From: Siderastrea siderea
Lineage: Eukaryota > Cnidaria > Anthozoa > Scleractinia > Rhizangiidae
Length of the DNA stretch: 64,000 bases
NCBI GenBank assembly: GCA_964030785.1
Contig: OZ034967.1
Span: 49,822,533-49,886,532, forward strand
Direction: 5' to 3'
A program made the position numbers and the translations under genes. Each line of letters begins with the position of its first letter. Positions within the stretch are counted from its first letter, which is position 1. Positions 44,390-59,300 of the stretch are shown here, one piece after another. The notes beneath the pieces were generated by a model. It saw only the letters and a program-made list of their open reading frames with translations, was not told the origin of the DNA and searched no databases.

Positions 44390-47300
44390 ATGGCTGAGAA
44401 GAGACGACATTATAAGATTCGCATATTCGCCGGTCAGTTGTTAGCCGCTGTGCAGTCAACTGTTGTATCAGTATCAGAAAGCGCAACGACAAAACAAGTA
44501 CTACGGCTAACTCTTGGAAATCTCGACATCAAAGGCCAGCCTGACAATTTTGAATTGGTGGAGGTTTGTTATCGAGATAGCGTTTTGGATAACGACAGCG
44601 AACGGGTGCTGAATCTCTCCGAACACCCTGTCGAAGTGCAGCAGGGTTGGAGGAAATTGCCGCCGAAGGTTAGAACAAAGTATCGCCTTTTCATCAGAGA
44701 AAAAGTGCTCGAAGAAGACGAGGTAAAGCCAGAATTACTTAGACAACACTGGATGGATTGCCACGAGAGTGTACAAAGAAACTGTCAAGAGCTAGACTTC
44801 GACTTGGAATCTACGCTTCCGGATGACGACTTATGTCGCCTACCAACGTTGTCCGAACAAACTTTATTGGAACACCTCGAAAGGAGGTTTTCTCAAGGAC
44901 GAATATACACTTATGTGGGGGAAATACTAATAGCTGTGAACCCTTTTCGCTTTTTTCCTATGTACAATCCAAAGTTCATCAATGCTTACACCAACCGGAA
45001 CTTGGGATCTTTACCTCCTCATATTTTCGCTATCGCCGATGTCGCTTTCCATCGCATGTTGAGAGAGAAAAAGAGTCAATGCGTGGTAATAAGCGGCGAA
45101 AGCGGATCAGGAAAAACCGAAAGCACGAAGCTATTAGTTCATCATCTCACGGCTTTGGGATTAAAAACACAAGCTTCGTCCGTAGAAAAGACTATTCTCG
45201 GAGTCGGGCCGGTTTTAGAGGTATGTACGTGCGTGTTTAAAATCACGGATCTTGTTGTAAAAATTTGTTGATGTTTACCATTTTTATAATCACCGACCTT
45301 TTTATTTGGTTTACTACAATTGATACATAAAATCGCGAGTAAAGTGCAAGTACATTTGCAAGTTCATTTCATGCGGGAGCAAATGAATATTTTATGAAGG
45401 AGTAGTGTTAACAATGTGTGCGAACTCGACAGTCAATTTAATGTTATTAACTTAAAATGTTAATTTCAGCGGTGACTCTTCGTCTACTTTAATCTTTTGG
45501 TAACAAGAAAAATTCATATTTAGCTAGAACTTCCTGTTTTTAAAAAGTGGAGTGATACAGGGCATTTTTGGGCAACCAATTTGTCTTTGTAATTAAAAAG
45601 TTATTCCTCTTAGAGCATGATAATAAATGTTGGGAATTTTGAGAAACATAACTGAAATAACTGAATGAAATTTTTGGTAGTGCCTTTTGCTCCTATGAAA
45701 TAAGTGAATAATTTTTTTTTCACATTTCCCTGCCAATCAAATAATTGCACATGAAATGTCAGGTTATGGCTACCTTGAATTCACCATGGTTCTGAGTAAA
45801 ATTGATTAGGGTTAGAAAAAATGGTGGAAAATCCAACACAAACATGCAGAAAAGGTGTCAAAATTTTTAAATAAGCAAAATGTTTACTAAGCAGCCCTGG
45901 TGTCCATTTCTCGAAAAAGTCCCGGTAACTTTTCGGGCCTGGAGCTATATTTTAAAATCAAAATCTGTAGAATGGTGGTGTAGCTTGTAGCCTGCAAACC
46001 TTGACTTGTTTCATCAACTTAAAATTTTACTGCTTAGCTTAAAAAACCAACAAAATTTAAATCTTTAAAGTAAACCTTGCACTCATAAAATAGCTTTCCG
46101 GGTCCAAAAAGGTATTGGGACTTTTGAGTAATGCACCCCTGCTGTGGCTTACACTGTGGTTCAGGTGGAAATTCATCACCCTGACATTGTTGAACAGTGG
46201 ATGTCATCTTCTCAGCACTGGAATATTCATGATTTTGAGTTCGAGTTCAGTTTGAGCTCAGTTTAAGTTCAGTTTGAGTCAAGTGTATGCTTGCTGTTTG
46301 TTAGTTTAGTGTATGTTTACTGATAGTTTTGATCATCAATAGCTAACATGCGAGATACATTATAGACGATTTTGATCACCTGCTGTGGCGATCAAAACTG
46401 CCAGCAAATTAGATATAGGCTCACTGTTGCAGTAGAAGGTACACCTGGTAATTTTTGTGAATTACCTTGATGAGTCAAAATGGCCTCTTGTGTTGCTAGC
46501 TTTAGCATTCTACATGGTATATTCATCCCGGATTTAGTTCTGGAGACATTAAGGTGATTCTGTGGATGGAATCCTCTGTTGTGACCATTCAAATGAAACC
46601 TTGTCAGCAGTACTTTTACATGGTACTATTTATATTTAAGGACTTCAGGGTTTTCAATAGGAATCTAAATAGGTGGGAAAATGTTAGGAATAGACGGAGA
46701 ATGAACTACTCACGCCAAAGGCGCGAGATTCCAGGGGGGTCAGGGGGTATGCTCCCCTTGGAAATTTTGCAAATTTGGGCCTTTTAGAATGCATTTCCTG
46801 CATTCTGGAGCAAGAATTAGGGTATTTGAACAGAACAGGAAACACAAATCGCCGCTGAAATTTCTCAGAATTCAGGCAAGATTCTTTTGTTTTTCATGAA
46901 TAAATCTTGGCCGATCCAAGGCTCGTGTTTTGTGGCGAATGTTTCTCATGTTAGTCGTTAAATATGAGGTAATTTCTCAATCAAATAGGCGGCAAGTTCA
47001 TGTGGAATAGACGGCGAGTTTCGCCGGCTACCGGCCCTTATTGAAAACCCTGGACTTGACAAAATGAAATTTGGGATTCATCTTGAATTTTGAATCTAGG
47101 CACTTTTAGGAGTGAAAGGGTTAAAATGCTTGCAAGCAGTGCCTTGACAGGCTCACATCTGATTTCAAGCTCATGCATTTAATTGTGTGTGAAGCTCTGC
47201 AAAACCTGTGTGATTGTGTGCTGTAAGCACCTTATTGACGTCCAATAAATGGGAGTCATACATTGGAGTCATTGACTTGAAGGACCCAGGCCGTGTTCCA

Positions 47301-50300
47301 GTTAGGAGAGGGGTCTCGGGTCAAACACCCGACAAAGCTGGCAACATTACCCGATGAAAAAAATGGTCAACTTGAGAAGAGTTTATGAGATTCACATCTA
47401 TTGACCCCTCAAAATTCCTTATTGACCCTCTGCCTTTATAAGTAATCTGGAACACTGCCAGGACACCAGGGCAGGACAGCATAGAAATCTTTTGTTGATA
47501 CCTTATGTATCAGTCTGCTAAAAGGATGTGTGAATGTGATGCATGGCACAGATCCCAGTCATTTCTTAAGAAACCCTTTCTACTCAAATCTTTTTTTTTT
47601 TTAATTTATTGTCTTACCGGTAATTTATTTTTTATTGATCCTATATTTTATTGTTTTGTTCAAAATGCGTTGTTTCGATGAGTAACGCTAACATGTACTG
47701 AATTTCCTTGAAAATTAATATCAACTTTTGTTCCTCTAGGCATTTGGAAATGCGAGCACAGCCTACAACAATAATTCCAGTCGGTTTGGGAAATTTACGC
47801 AGATAAAGTTCAGAGAAGATGGGGCTGTGTGCGGGTATGTGTTATATTATAAAGAATAAAGAATAATTCTATGTTCTGTAGTGCTGTCAAAAAATAAGTG
47901 TTCTAGGGAAGCAAGGGACTGCGTGCTTATTATTTCGAGGGAAAAACAGTTGGGATGACCTTAAAAAATGGTAAGAGTTTTCCAAAATTAGCATACCAAC
48001 TGAAGGAGAATGCACTTTCATTAAATTTTCAAATTTTGTAAGACATGCTTTGATAAGAAACTGGAAATAAAGAAATTAACTTATATGGAATTTAATTTTC
48101 TGACCTTCTTTTCTGAAATTATGAGAAAAGAAGATAAAGTCATGAAGTACTCCACAATTTTCTAAAAGTAGTTTTGGAAAATGTCTTAAGCATACCGTGT
48201 TTAATTTTGTTTTTTCCATATGGAAGGCACCCAAGAAAAGTATTTCTTGTAATCCGTGGGTCATTACTGTGGATCACAGGCATCTTTAGTCTTTAAAATG
48301 GTTTAAAAGTCAGCTTGTTTCATGTACCCTACGCTTAACTTAGTATTTTTAAAATTGAGATAATATTGCTATCTCAATTCCGTGGACCACCAGATATGTA
48401 GCATTGAACTTGAGATGAATGCAGTTCAACTGTTGTGTTATACATGTATGTCGAGAGGTGAGGCCTCTCCTTTAAGAACAGTTTGCAATTTGTACTGTGT
48501 GGCTGAAGACCCAAATTTCAGTAAAGATGTGAGAGGCTTCTCCAAGGTACTATCAAGTTCATCCATTACAAGTTTAATGTTAGCTAATGTTAATGTTAGC
48601 AAAAAAATTATTTTGACAGCGTGATGATTTTTTTAAACGTTGGAGTGAAAACTAACAGCATGTTACATGTAAATGAGCTGAATTTTAAGTTCTTTCAAAG
48701 GACTTGGGGGATCATAAGTATTTCAATATGTACAGGTCTATTGAGTTCATTCAAACCTCTATGAATGTTTTTATTTAATATATAGTGTATAAAAATACAG
48801 TTGAAATGATTTTATTATAACTCAGAGAATAAGTCAAAGGATATTTTCCTTGTTTCCATGGTGCTTATCTCAGCCTTAGAGGACATGCACACTTTATGGG
48901 ATATTCTATAAATGATATCAAATTGTGATATTGAACTATCTGTAGTTTCATGGGCTCTATCCAAACCCTTGTTTATAATTGTATATTTTCCACCTTTTTG
49001 GACATATGATCACCATGAAATGGATGTTAAAAATAATGCTAGGTACATATCAGTAAAGAAAACAATAATTATTGAACTATGTGATCACAGGTTTAAGTAC
49101 TGTGAATAGCAAGGTATATAGTGATGTGAAGTCTTTGCTTGTATAGCCTGGCAAACTGCCAGTCACTGTTAACTATAGTTGTTAGTTTTTAAAATACGAA
49201 GGTTACTGCATGCACTCTCATAGGCTGAAAACCAACTGATTTTAACTCCGTAATTGTTTTCTTCCTTTCTTTTTTATCTTTCTTGTAGTTTCTTTTTGTT
49301 TGTGTTTGTGTGGCGAAGCTGAATAAATAAATAAATAATTTTTTGACACTTATTTTGTGAAAGAATATAAACATTCTTCCTGTGTGTTTCCACAAAGTTT
49401 TGGTAACACTTGTGAAGGCTTGGAAAACACACACAGCATCTGTAGAAAAAATCACCTTAAAGAGGCTTGGTGTTACCTCTGTTTAGGATTGCCTTAAAAA
49501 GTTAAAAGCTTGTTGGAATCATAAGTAACCCAAAACAATGGTTCAGTTTTGTGTAAAATTTCTGTACTGGTTTTGTGAATCTATAAATGTGATTGTCTGC
49601 AGTTGTCCCTGATGCCAGAAGTGGATTGCAACTTGAAAACATTGGGCCAATTTCTTCAAGTCCTTCCATTATGTTTTGGAAAAATGGCAAAAAAACTATT
49701 TATGTTTTGTTCTCCCTATATAAGTACTTAGTTCTAGATTCAGCACAGTTTGATCTTAAAAATAATGTAAACATTCCCATCTTGCGGCCGCCTCTTTTTA
49801 CCACAGCATGTGTAACTCCCTCAGCTTTGCAAATTTTCCAAACTTCCACTTGTACTACCAGAAATTTATGGAAGTAACATTTTCTATTCCACAAGTTACC
49901 ATTACCCAGCGATAGTCTTGAGGTAATCACAACTTGATCACATGTCCATATAGCCACTTTTGCTATGGTGTCATTTTACTGCAGCTACCAAAAACCTTCA
50001 ATTTTCTGTTTTCGTATATGCAAATTAAAATTGTTCTAATTGTAGACCCACTCGGATTACAAAATTTAAAGAAGAAAGAAAAAACAAATAAGTTCTAGCA
50101 GTTGTCCATAGTAAAATGATGCCATCATGAAAATGGCCTACTACCAATCTCTTGATTGTTACTGAGAGAGTTTTGTGTTTTTTACCCCTGGGAAGCTATA
50201 GATGTAGTTTTGTTTTTTAAGGGAGATATGTAGTTTCATTTCCCTAGGGAAATGTGTCGTTTCTAGACATCGCACAAAATCTTTGACACATCCAAGCAAA

Positions 50301-53300
50301 AGACATTTCATTGGCGGGTTTAACTTAACAATGATTTTGATGACTAATGGTGAAAAACTGAAACTATTCTCAGCAAAAAAATTGCAAATTAGTGTGCTAA
50401 AAATGTGTACTGCGACTTGGTGTTATTAAGTACTGTCATTTATGCCAGTCTGTTTTGTTTTCACTAGGGCTGCACTTAGAAAATATCTTTTGGAGAAGTC
50501 TAGAATTGTTTCACAAGCTCCATCAGAAAGGTAAAATGCGGAACAGTAATTGTGTAGACACCTTTTGGACCTATGTAACTGCATCTTTGCCTTCATGAGA
50601 AAGATATGTAAAGTCTTACCTGAATGCAGATGAAAGATTTTGAACATGGAAGTTCATCATGGTTGTGCACACAACTTAAGCAGTTGCAAACAGGGAGTCA
50701 TAAGAAAATTCACACTTGAACAAGACTTGAAGTCATGACCCTGCAATACTGGTGCAGTGCACTTACCAACTAAGCTATCAAGCCAACTGGGAGCTGCTCA
50801 TTGTGTGATAGTTGCCTTGATAGTTCAGTCGGCAGGAGCACTGCATTGCTATCACAGGACTGTGGGTTCGAATCTCATTCAAGCCTGAATTTTTTCCACC
50901 TTTCTTTTGTACACAGCTAAGAAAACAGTGATAGTCTCACATATAAAATCATTGTCTTGTAGTGTTTGTTTGTTTGTTTGAGGTTTTTTTGTGTGAGAAG
51001 TATGTTAGGTTCTTGTGCCTTGGTTAGGGCAGGAGTTTCTTCATGGGTGGGGGTTACCCCAAACATTATTTAGCCACTGTATTATGAAGATAACGCACAA
51101 CACTTTTACTATGATTGCAGGAATTATCATGTGTTTTACTATTTACTTGCTGGAGCAAGTGATGAAGACAAAGAGGAACTCCACCTCACAAAACCAGAGG
51201 AGTATTGTTATCTTAATCAGGTAAACTTTCTCCTGTTTTTGTAATGCTCTCCTTTTTACCTATTGGTAACCATTCAAGCTGTTTGCTCCACTCCATTATT
51301 TCCATAAAAAGTGTAGGGCTTATTTCATTGCCTCAAGTAGATCATAACCAGGGGGGTGTAAGTACATGTGGGCTGAGGAGGGGAGATGGAAGCAGGGGGG
51401 GAGAGAAGGACTATGCTCCCTAAAACTGAAAAAGTACGGTTGTAGAGGTCCACAACAGGCAGTCCAATGGCCTTCGAAATGATCATTCTAAAATAATTAT
51501 TTTATTATAATGAAACTTCAAGACTAATTTAGTTTGATATTGCCTCCTAATAGAGAGGTATTTTTGCAAAGGGAATGACTATGGGGAAGAAGCAAATCTT
51601 AGCAAAGGTTATTGGAATCTAAAAAGAAAAATGTGGGTAACTACACATTTTTCAGAGATAATTAAGCAACCTATGGCATTTTCTTTCCAAATGTATGCTC
51701 GATTATCTCTGAAAAATGCATGGTTCCCCCCAATTTTCATTTTGGATTCTGATAGTCCTTGCTAAGATCTGCTTTTTCCATATAGTCATAAACCGCACAA
51801 AAATACCTTTGTATTAGTGGGCAAATTGCTTGGGAAACCCGAATATCCCGAGATGCACAGCACGACTATGTGCAATAAAAAAGGAGGCACCTGATGCTGT
51901 TTTCTGTAGCACCTGAAAGAAGACATTTCACTTCACTTTCTTTCTCCATCTAGGATTACAAATGGGTGCCACTAAACTGCCACGGAAATGTGACAAAATG
52001 ATTTGGGGTGACCCTGCGATTGGCTAGCATCCCATCTGGAGGGAGCTGGAGAGGGTATTTTAACCCTTTAAGCTCTGATATAAAAATGCATATTCTCCTT
52101 ACTGTTCTCCATACATTTCTTATGAAACTAATAAGGAGAATTTATCTAAATAACACGACATCTTATCCTTGGTGATCACTTCCTTTATTCTCATCACTTG
52201 AATGTTTGAACAAGTAGTCATAATGTAAAGAGAAATTTCATTTTCATCACCATTGGGGTTTAAAGGATAATGACTCCTTGTCACTTCCTGCTACAGAAAC
52301 CAGCATCACGTCTGGGCCTTGATGAGCTATTGTCTCATTTAATCTTTTTGACTGCACTCAAACTTCACCCTCTGTTCCTGTGTTCTCTCTTCCATTGAGG
52401 GAGGCAAGGATGGCCCTGGTGGTTAGGGTGCTGGACTGGTAATCTGCAGGTCTCGGGCTCAAGTCCTCCTCTGTTGTGTCATGGTGGTCTCGTGTTCAAT
52501 TCTGTTGCAATGCTATGAAAATAGCAAACTTGGTCAGTCACCCACCAGTTGGGATATTTAAAATGATAATGCTCAGTTAACAACGTTTCATTCAGAAACT
52601 TGGTGTCAGAAAATTAGCATCACAGTGATAAATACTTTGAAACTTAAAAAAAATATAGTGATTCATTGTTTGATTTATGATAATTATTATAATGCTCACT
52701 CTGAAATCTTGACAATTTACTGTGTGCATTGTCTTATGTCCACAGAATGAATGTTACTCCCTTGAAGGGATTGATGAGGTTTATGAATTTCTAAGGCTGC
52801 AGAAATCCATGGAGATGGTGGGATTTACTACAGATGTTCAAAAGAGGTATGAGTACATGTAACTTTCTAAAACATTCTTCTTGGGAAACTGGAAAAAATT
52901 AATGATCACAGGCAGACAGCAAAGTGTTGCTGAATACCTTTGTTTTATGACTGGTCACAATTAATTTCATCCTTAAACCAAAGTTAGAATGACATTAATA
53001 TATGACTGTACAAAGGATGTATAACCATGCTGATCTGCCTTCTCCAGACCCCGGAGGAAGCGGGGGTGGGGGGGGGGGGGGAGTGAGTGGTACACAGGTA
53101 TGTTAGTAACAGGGTGGTAAGATGCCATTTATTGGGTTTGTAATTGGTGATCTGGGACATTTTTGGGTGAGAAATTTTGTAGTGGACTTATTTTGGGTAG
53201 AAAGATTGTAGCAGGACTTTTTTAGGGTTGATAAAAAACAAGTTTTCCCCCGGATTCTCAATTATATGTCAACAAATTATTGCACAAGTTTTATTTACAA

Positions 53301-56300
53301 AGTCAATTAATTTTTTTATGTGGATAAAAAGGACTTTCTGAAAGTTACATTGGTGGTCGGACTTCCCTAAGTGTAAAAATTTGGCCAATGTTGCAATCGG
53401 GGGTGGAAGCGGAATAATTGTGCCTCACTTATTCGTTATTCCTTTTACTTTTTCCTGACTTATTTATCATTCCTTTGGCTTTTTTGTGACTTATTCATTA
53501 TTTATTTGCGATTTTTATGGATATTCATTATTCGATTATTCAGTGTCGCATCCAACCAACTGCTATTCAGATTTTGTTGAGGAACTTCAGTTGCAATGCC
53601 GTGCATGAGATATAGGAGATAAATATTGAGACCATTTACAAAGCTTGAAATAGTTGCACATTGTTGAATTCCATTTTATATGTGGATAATGACTGACTTC
53701 AGAAAAGCGCAATGTTTTAAAGAAGAAAGAAAAAATATGTTGAATACACATTAACTCTTTTCAAGGTTTTCTAACTCTAAAATATCTCTAAATCAGGGCC
53801 CGTATGGGACCCATAACCCTGATGCAGATCTAGGAGTTCAAACAACGCCTGGCAAAGGCGGGAGTATCTAGGGGGGTCCGGCGGCATGCTCCTCCGGGAA
53901 ATTCTGAAAGTTTCAGTTCTCGGAAAGGCGATTTCCTGCTTTCTGAGGAGCGCATGAATGTGTTTTAATTGCTGTAAATTCAACTCACTTTTTGCGCCAG
54001 CCATATTGATCTAACATTATATGCTAACTTCAATACTAAAAAAAATCTTTCAACAATCTGTAACAAAGAACGTTACTTGTGTCAACCATAGGAACGTCTT
54101 GCAGTAGGAATTTTTTTTCGGCCCTTGCCACTGTGTGATAACAAAAGATTCTGTAAAACACTTTAGAATAAAAATAACCGATAAATGAAACATGGCGTTT
54201 CGACGATAATATGTCGCTACCAATCTTGTTACAATTTACACTTGATAATGGCGACATGCATGTTGTCCACTGTATGTGGCAATAATTTTTTTCAACATTA
54301 GTGTTGCCGGGAAAGATTTCTTGTACCCAGGAGTCCTAACTGAATACAGAACATCCAGAGTTACTATGCTTGACTACAGACTACTGCTTTAGCTGACCTT
54401 CACCCATGGTCGCAAACACTGACAAAGATTCTTCAAAGTTGAGTGCATACAACATTTGCGACATTCATTATTCCTTTAAAGGAACTGAATTATTCATTAT
54501 TCCGAATGTTCAAGCTCTAAATATTCCTTATTCCTTCACTCTTTTAACTCGTTACTCATTATTCATTATTCCCCTTCCACCCCCGATTGCAACTCTGTTG
54601 TACCTGACAACCACCCCCCCCCTCCCCGGCTGCAGACTTAAGCAATAAACAAACTTTGAATTAATTAAACTGTGTAAAAGTAATTTAGTATTTAGTACTG
54701 GTGTTGTGTGAATATTTCCTTTTGCTGTTGGTTGACATCAAATCTCTTACGGAGAGCAACAGAATTGTCTCTGGATGCGATCCTATGGTGTGGCCATTCA
54801 CTTGATTCCATTGGTGCTTTCTCTTTGTCACCTTTTTTTACAGAATGAATTGTGGAATTTTTGTTGAATTTTTTTGTGAATTCTAGGAAATTAACCTTGT
54901 CAATCAAAATTAATTATATTTGATGTTTTGTCTTGTTAAAACAGAATTTTTAGCATTTTATCTGCTGTTCTTCGGATTGGAAACTTAAAGATTTCACGGG
55001 TATGAAGATTGTTATTTTTGTGTCTTTAACCTAAATAGATTCTCTCACTTCCTTGCAGTTGTATTATTTTCTTTACAGTTCGCAATATTTTTTGCTCTTT
55101 AGAGACCAGGCCATGAAGATGCAACCATCAAAGAAAGTGACGACTTGACAATAGTATCTGATCTTCTGTCAGTAAGTGAAGGCTCAGTTTTTCCTTTTGT
55201 TCATGTGCCACTGATAGTCATATTTTTACATACATGACTTTTATATCAATTATTTGTTTGCAATTATTGTTTGTCAGCGGGTGATTAAAACTGTCTTAGG
55301 TGATGACAATGATGATGATGATTACATATACTTTAAATTAAAAGCAAATGCTTCTTTCTCTTTTCAAACTGTGATGTGGGCTAGGGCTATGTTATGTGAT
55401 TATTGTTGACTTATCAAGTAAGTCCTTGATGTGTTTTACCTTTTACATGCAGGTTACGAGACGCAATCTTGTAGAAGTGTTAACAACCAAGAAAACTAAA
55501 ACGAAAAATGAACAATTTATTGTACCCTACAAATATGAAGAGGTAAGTTGTGTGTATTTCAGTTTTTCAGTGAACTAATATGACTTAAGGATGTAACTAT
55601 CCAAGGAGATAAAAACACAGTATTTCAGGAAGTAATAAAAAGTACTTCACTCGGGTGGTTGCATTCTTGTGTGGTTTCTCTTTATTCAGAGTAGGTTGGA
55701 ATTGAAAATGTTAGTTTTTTTTTTAAGGAAGGAAATTCAATAATTAGTTGCTTATAAATGGGGTGGTCATTAGATTGGTTTTTCCTTTTATCTCCATGTG
55801 ATCCATTTTTTGTGTGTTTTCTACAGGCAATTGCCACAAGAGATGCAATGGCCAAAGCCTTGTATGGAACTCTGTTTGACTGGATTGTCTTACAAGTGAA
55901 TCATGCACTGGCAGTCAAGCAGTCTAATGTGAAAGAGGTAGTGTGTTACCATACTTGAAATTTCTGCTGTTGTTTACATTGTGAAGCAGCAGCAGGATTA
56001 ACCCTTTGAGCCCCAATAATGATCACCATCGAAATTCTCCTCATCATTTCAGTGCAATATAATGCATACAGGTCATGAGAGTTAAGGAAATTGATGTTTT
56101 AACAATTCCTCCAAACCAGTCCTCAATCTGTATAATGATGCTGGAGTTTAGAGGGTTAACAAACATCTTGTTTTTTGTGGTGACTGATGAAAATTGTAGC
56201 CAGCACTTTCTGGGAAAGGAAATTTTTTGGATAAGTTTAAGTTTGCACCAAGAAAAGTTATAAATCTGTATACATGTTATTTATATGCTGAATTATTTCT

Positions 56301-59300
56301 GTAACTTGAATAGACAAAACTTAAAAGTTCAAGCTTAAGTAAGTAAGTAATCAATTCTTGCGTGTCAATATTGCAGGGATGTTCCATAGGTGTTCTGGAT
56401 ATTTTTGGGTTTGAGGACTACCTGCATAACAGTTTTGAACAATTCTGCATCAACTTTGCCAATGAGAAGCTTCAGTTCTACTTTAACAAGCATATCTTCA
56501 AACTGGAACAGGTTAGTTTGTCGTAACCTGTTACTTGAACTTTAGGAGCTGGAGGGGTGGGCATGCGCTCTTTTGAGGCATGTTGGTTTAATTAGTGGCT
56601 GTTACATCCGTACAAGCAAGCTTTTAGCCAGAAGGGTGCCTGGTTGTCCTATCGATGCTAGAGAAAATGGATGCAAGCTGGGGGAACATGTCTTGACCCT
56701 TTCACTCCCAGAGTCAGTTATGGAGACATTTAAGGTGGTTGTAACTTTTGCTTCTGTGGACGATTCAAATCCTATATTCAAATGAAACCTTGTCAGTAGC
56801 ACTTTCAGGGTTTTAAATAAGAATCTGAGTAGGTGGCAAAACTTTAGGAGTAGGCGGAGAATGAAATACTCGAGCCTTGTTTAGGCGGTAGCTGGTTGAT
56901 TCGCCCGGAAGCGATTCGCCCAGAGCCGTAGTCATTTCGCCCAGAATGAGTATCATGAATGAATCAGCAAAGAGATAAAGCGATGGAAGCTTACCTCTAG
57001 CTTGTTTTGTAAACGATTTAAAGTGACTTTTGAAGAGTTTATTGGGAGAGTCGAACTAAGAAAAGTCTGGGTGAATCGAACTTTATTCCGGGCGAATCGT
57101 TTTCCAGGCGAAACGACCGCAATTCGTTTAAGCTCAGCTGGCAGGGCACCAGACTGCAAATCCTAGTCAGTGTAGCAAGCGTTTCCGTAGGTTCTTCCAC
57201 CCATTCGAGGCATTTTTTGCTTTTTGGCGGCGTGAAAATTGGGGCGAGCGCAACACACTTTTTTGTGCTCGCCCCAATTTTCGCGCGTCCAAGAAGCGAA
57301 AAATGCTTCAAACCTGCGGAAAGCCTTACATAAACGCTTGCTACGCAGGCTAGCAAATCCGGATGTCATAGGTTCGAATCTTGGTCGGACCACCAGCCGG
57401 GATCTTCTGAGATCATACAGGCTGTACTCAAAATCTTGTCTCAGTTCAGATTATTACATCATTAGATGATGACAATAAGCTGCTGGTGTTGCATTTCGTG
57501 AAAGATAGTTTCCCGTAGTTATAACATGTTCCGGTGTCTAAAATGAATGCAGCCTGTCAGAGTGCGCTGATCAATTTTTACATAGAAGATGCAATACACA
57601 CATGTACCTACTTCTGACCTATTTTCTGTGAATTTACAGGACGAGTATGTTTCCGAAGGGATTGAGTGGAGGAATGTGGACTTTGTGGACAATGCAGCCT
57701 GCTTAGAGTTAATCTGTGGCCGGCCAACAGGCCTGTTAAACCTGATTGACGAGGAGAGTAGGTAAGTTCATAGACACAGCTGCAGTAGCACACCGTCAAC
57801 GGATGTTATATTAATTGAAGTCTCAGAGAGGATTGGGTTATTTAAAGGATTTTGGAATTACTCGTTAGAGTACTTAGTTATAACGTACGTTATTATATGG
57901 CTGAACTGGTCCGCGCTGAAGAGGAGCTTTCTGATTGGTTCCCTGAGCAGTCAGAATTTTCCTATGCGGACCGCTAAGATGGACCGCTCACGAAAAGGTC
58001 TCACTGAAAAAATTTTAGAAGAGAGGACAGTTTTGTATGAAGTCGAAACCTTTTTCTTGCTTTCTTGCCTATAATTTTGGCAAAAACCTGTGCGAAAATA
58101 ACGTTATGAAACTCGTTTGTTCCCTTCTTTCGTCTTTGTAGCACGCACTTACTAATAGAAATACGCTTTGCTGACTTTGCTGTTCGCAAATTTGTCAAGA
58201 GCCATAATAATAAATCCTTTATTGAACTAGCTTGTTCGGTCCTTATTGGGAAGATATTGGCCTCCTTCCAAGTTCTTTTTTCGGAAGTTCGGCAAGGTCC
58301 ATAAACTTCCCAAAAAAGGAACTCGCTAGTTCAATAACATGTGAATAAATGCCTTTGATCAAGTCATAATGCAGCTTCCCTTTTTGGTGGATTGATTGAT
58401 CGATGAATTTTTTTTTTTTTCAGTTTTCCTGGTGCCACAGAAACCTCTTTGTTGGACAAATTAAACCAGAACCAATCAGGCCACAAGTATTATGAGCAGT
58501 CTCTAATTCAACAGGCCTTCGTCATCAAGCACTATGCTGGAAATGTCAAATATAATATCCAGGTAAGTCTGCTGAAAACTATAAAGCAAGTTTCAAAGTT
58601 GGTTTTGTGTCCTACGCTTTACCATACTAATTCACCAGAAGGTATGCAGATGATACTACTCTCACGTCTGCTGCCAGGGACCCCCATGTCCTTGAATCAA
58701 ATGTGAACCATGACATGAATTTAATCCAATCATGGTTAAAAGCTAACAAGCTAACCTTGAATGTCAAGAAAACAAAATACGTGCTGAATGACTTTACAGT
58801 TAAAGTCAATAATACACCACTAGGAAGGAAAATTGAATATACATCGGTTGTAGTCCTTATTGACGAAGTCCTTACCTGGCGCCCACGCATTGATGTTATC
58901 TCAAAGAAAATATCTGCTAGTTTTGCTGTCTTGAAGCGTGTTAGTCGATCACAAATGGACTGATAACGGAAGGCGTAAAGGTCACTGTGTTCTGCTTGTA
59001 CCACAGGTATCCCAAGCGTGGTGCCCTACGCTCTGTATGAACAGTGTTGTGTAACTGACAGTAAGAAAACATCGTAGTCCCTGACGTCGTCCCTGTCGGA
59101 AATGGAGCTCGAATCGCCTCACGCTGACGCGAAGAACATACGCATAGCGTTCTTCTTTCTCTTTATCAGTAACTATGGATGGCCAAAAAGTAACGTTGCG
59201 TACATGTGTGTACATGTATTGAATGTTGGGTGTTTTCTTGCAGGGATTTTTGGATAAAAACAGAGATCTCATGAGACCGGACATTTTGAGTGTTTTAAAG

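Noticed and set aside
50812..50885. tRNA gene
   Set aside because: The B box is good, but there is no pairing acceptor stem and an inverted relative lies alongside; a SINE head is the better reading.
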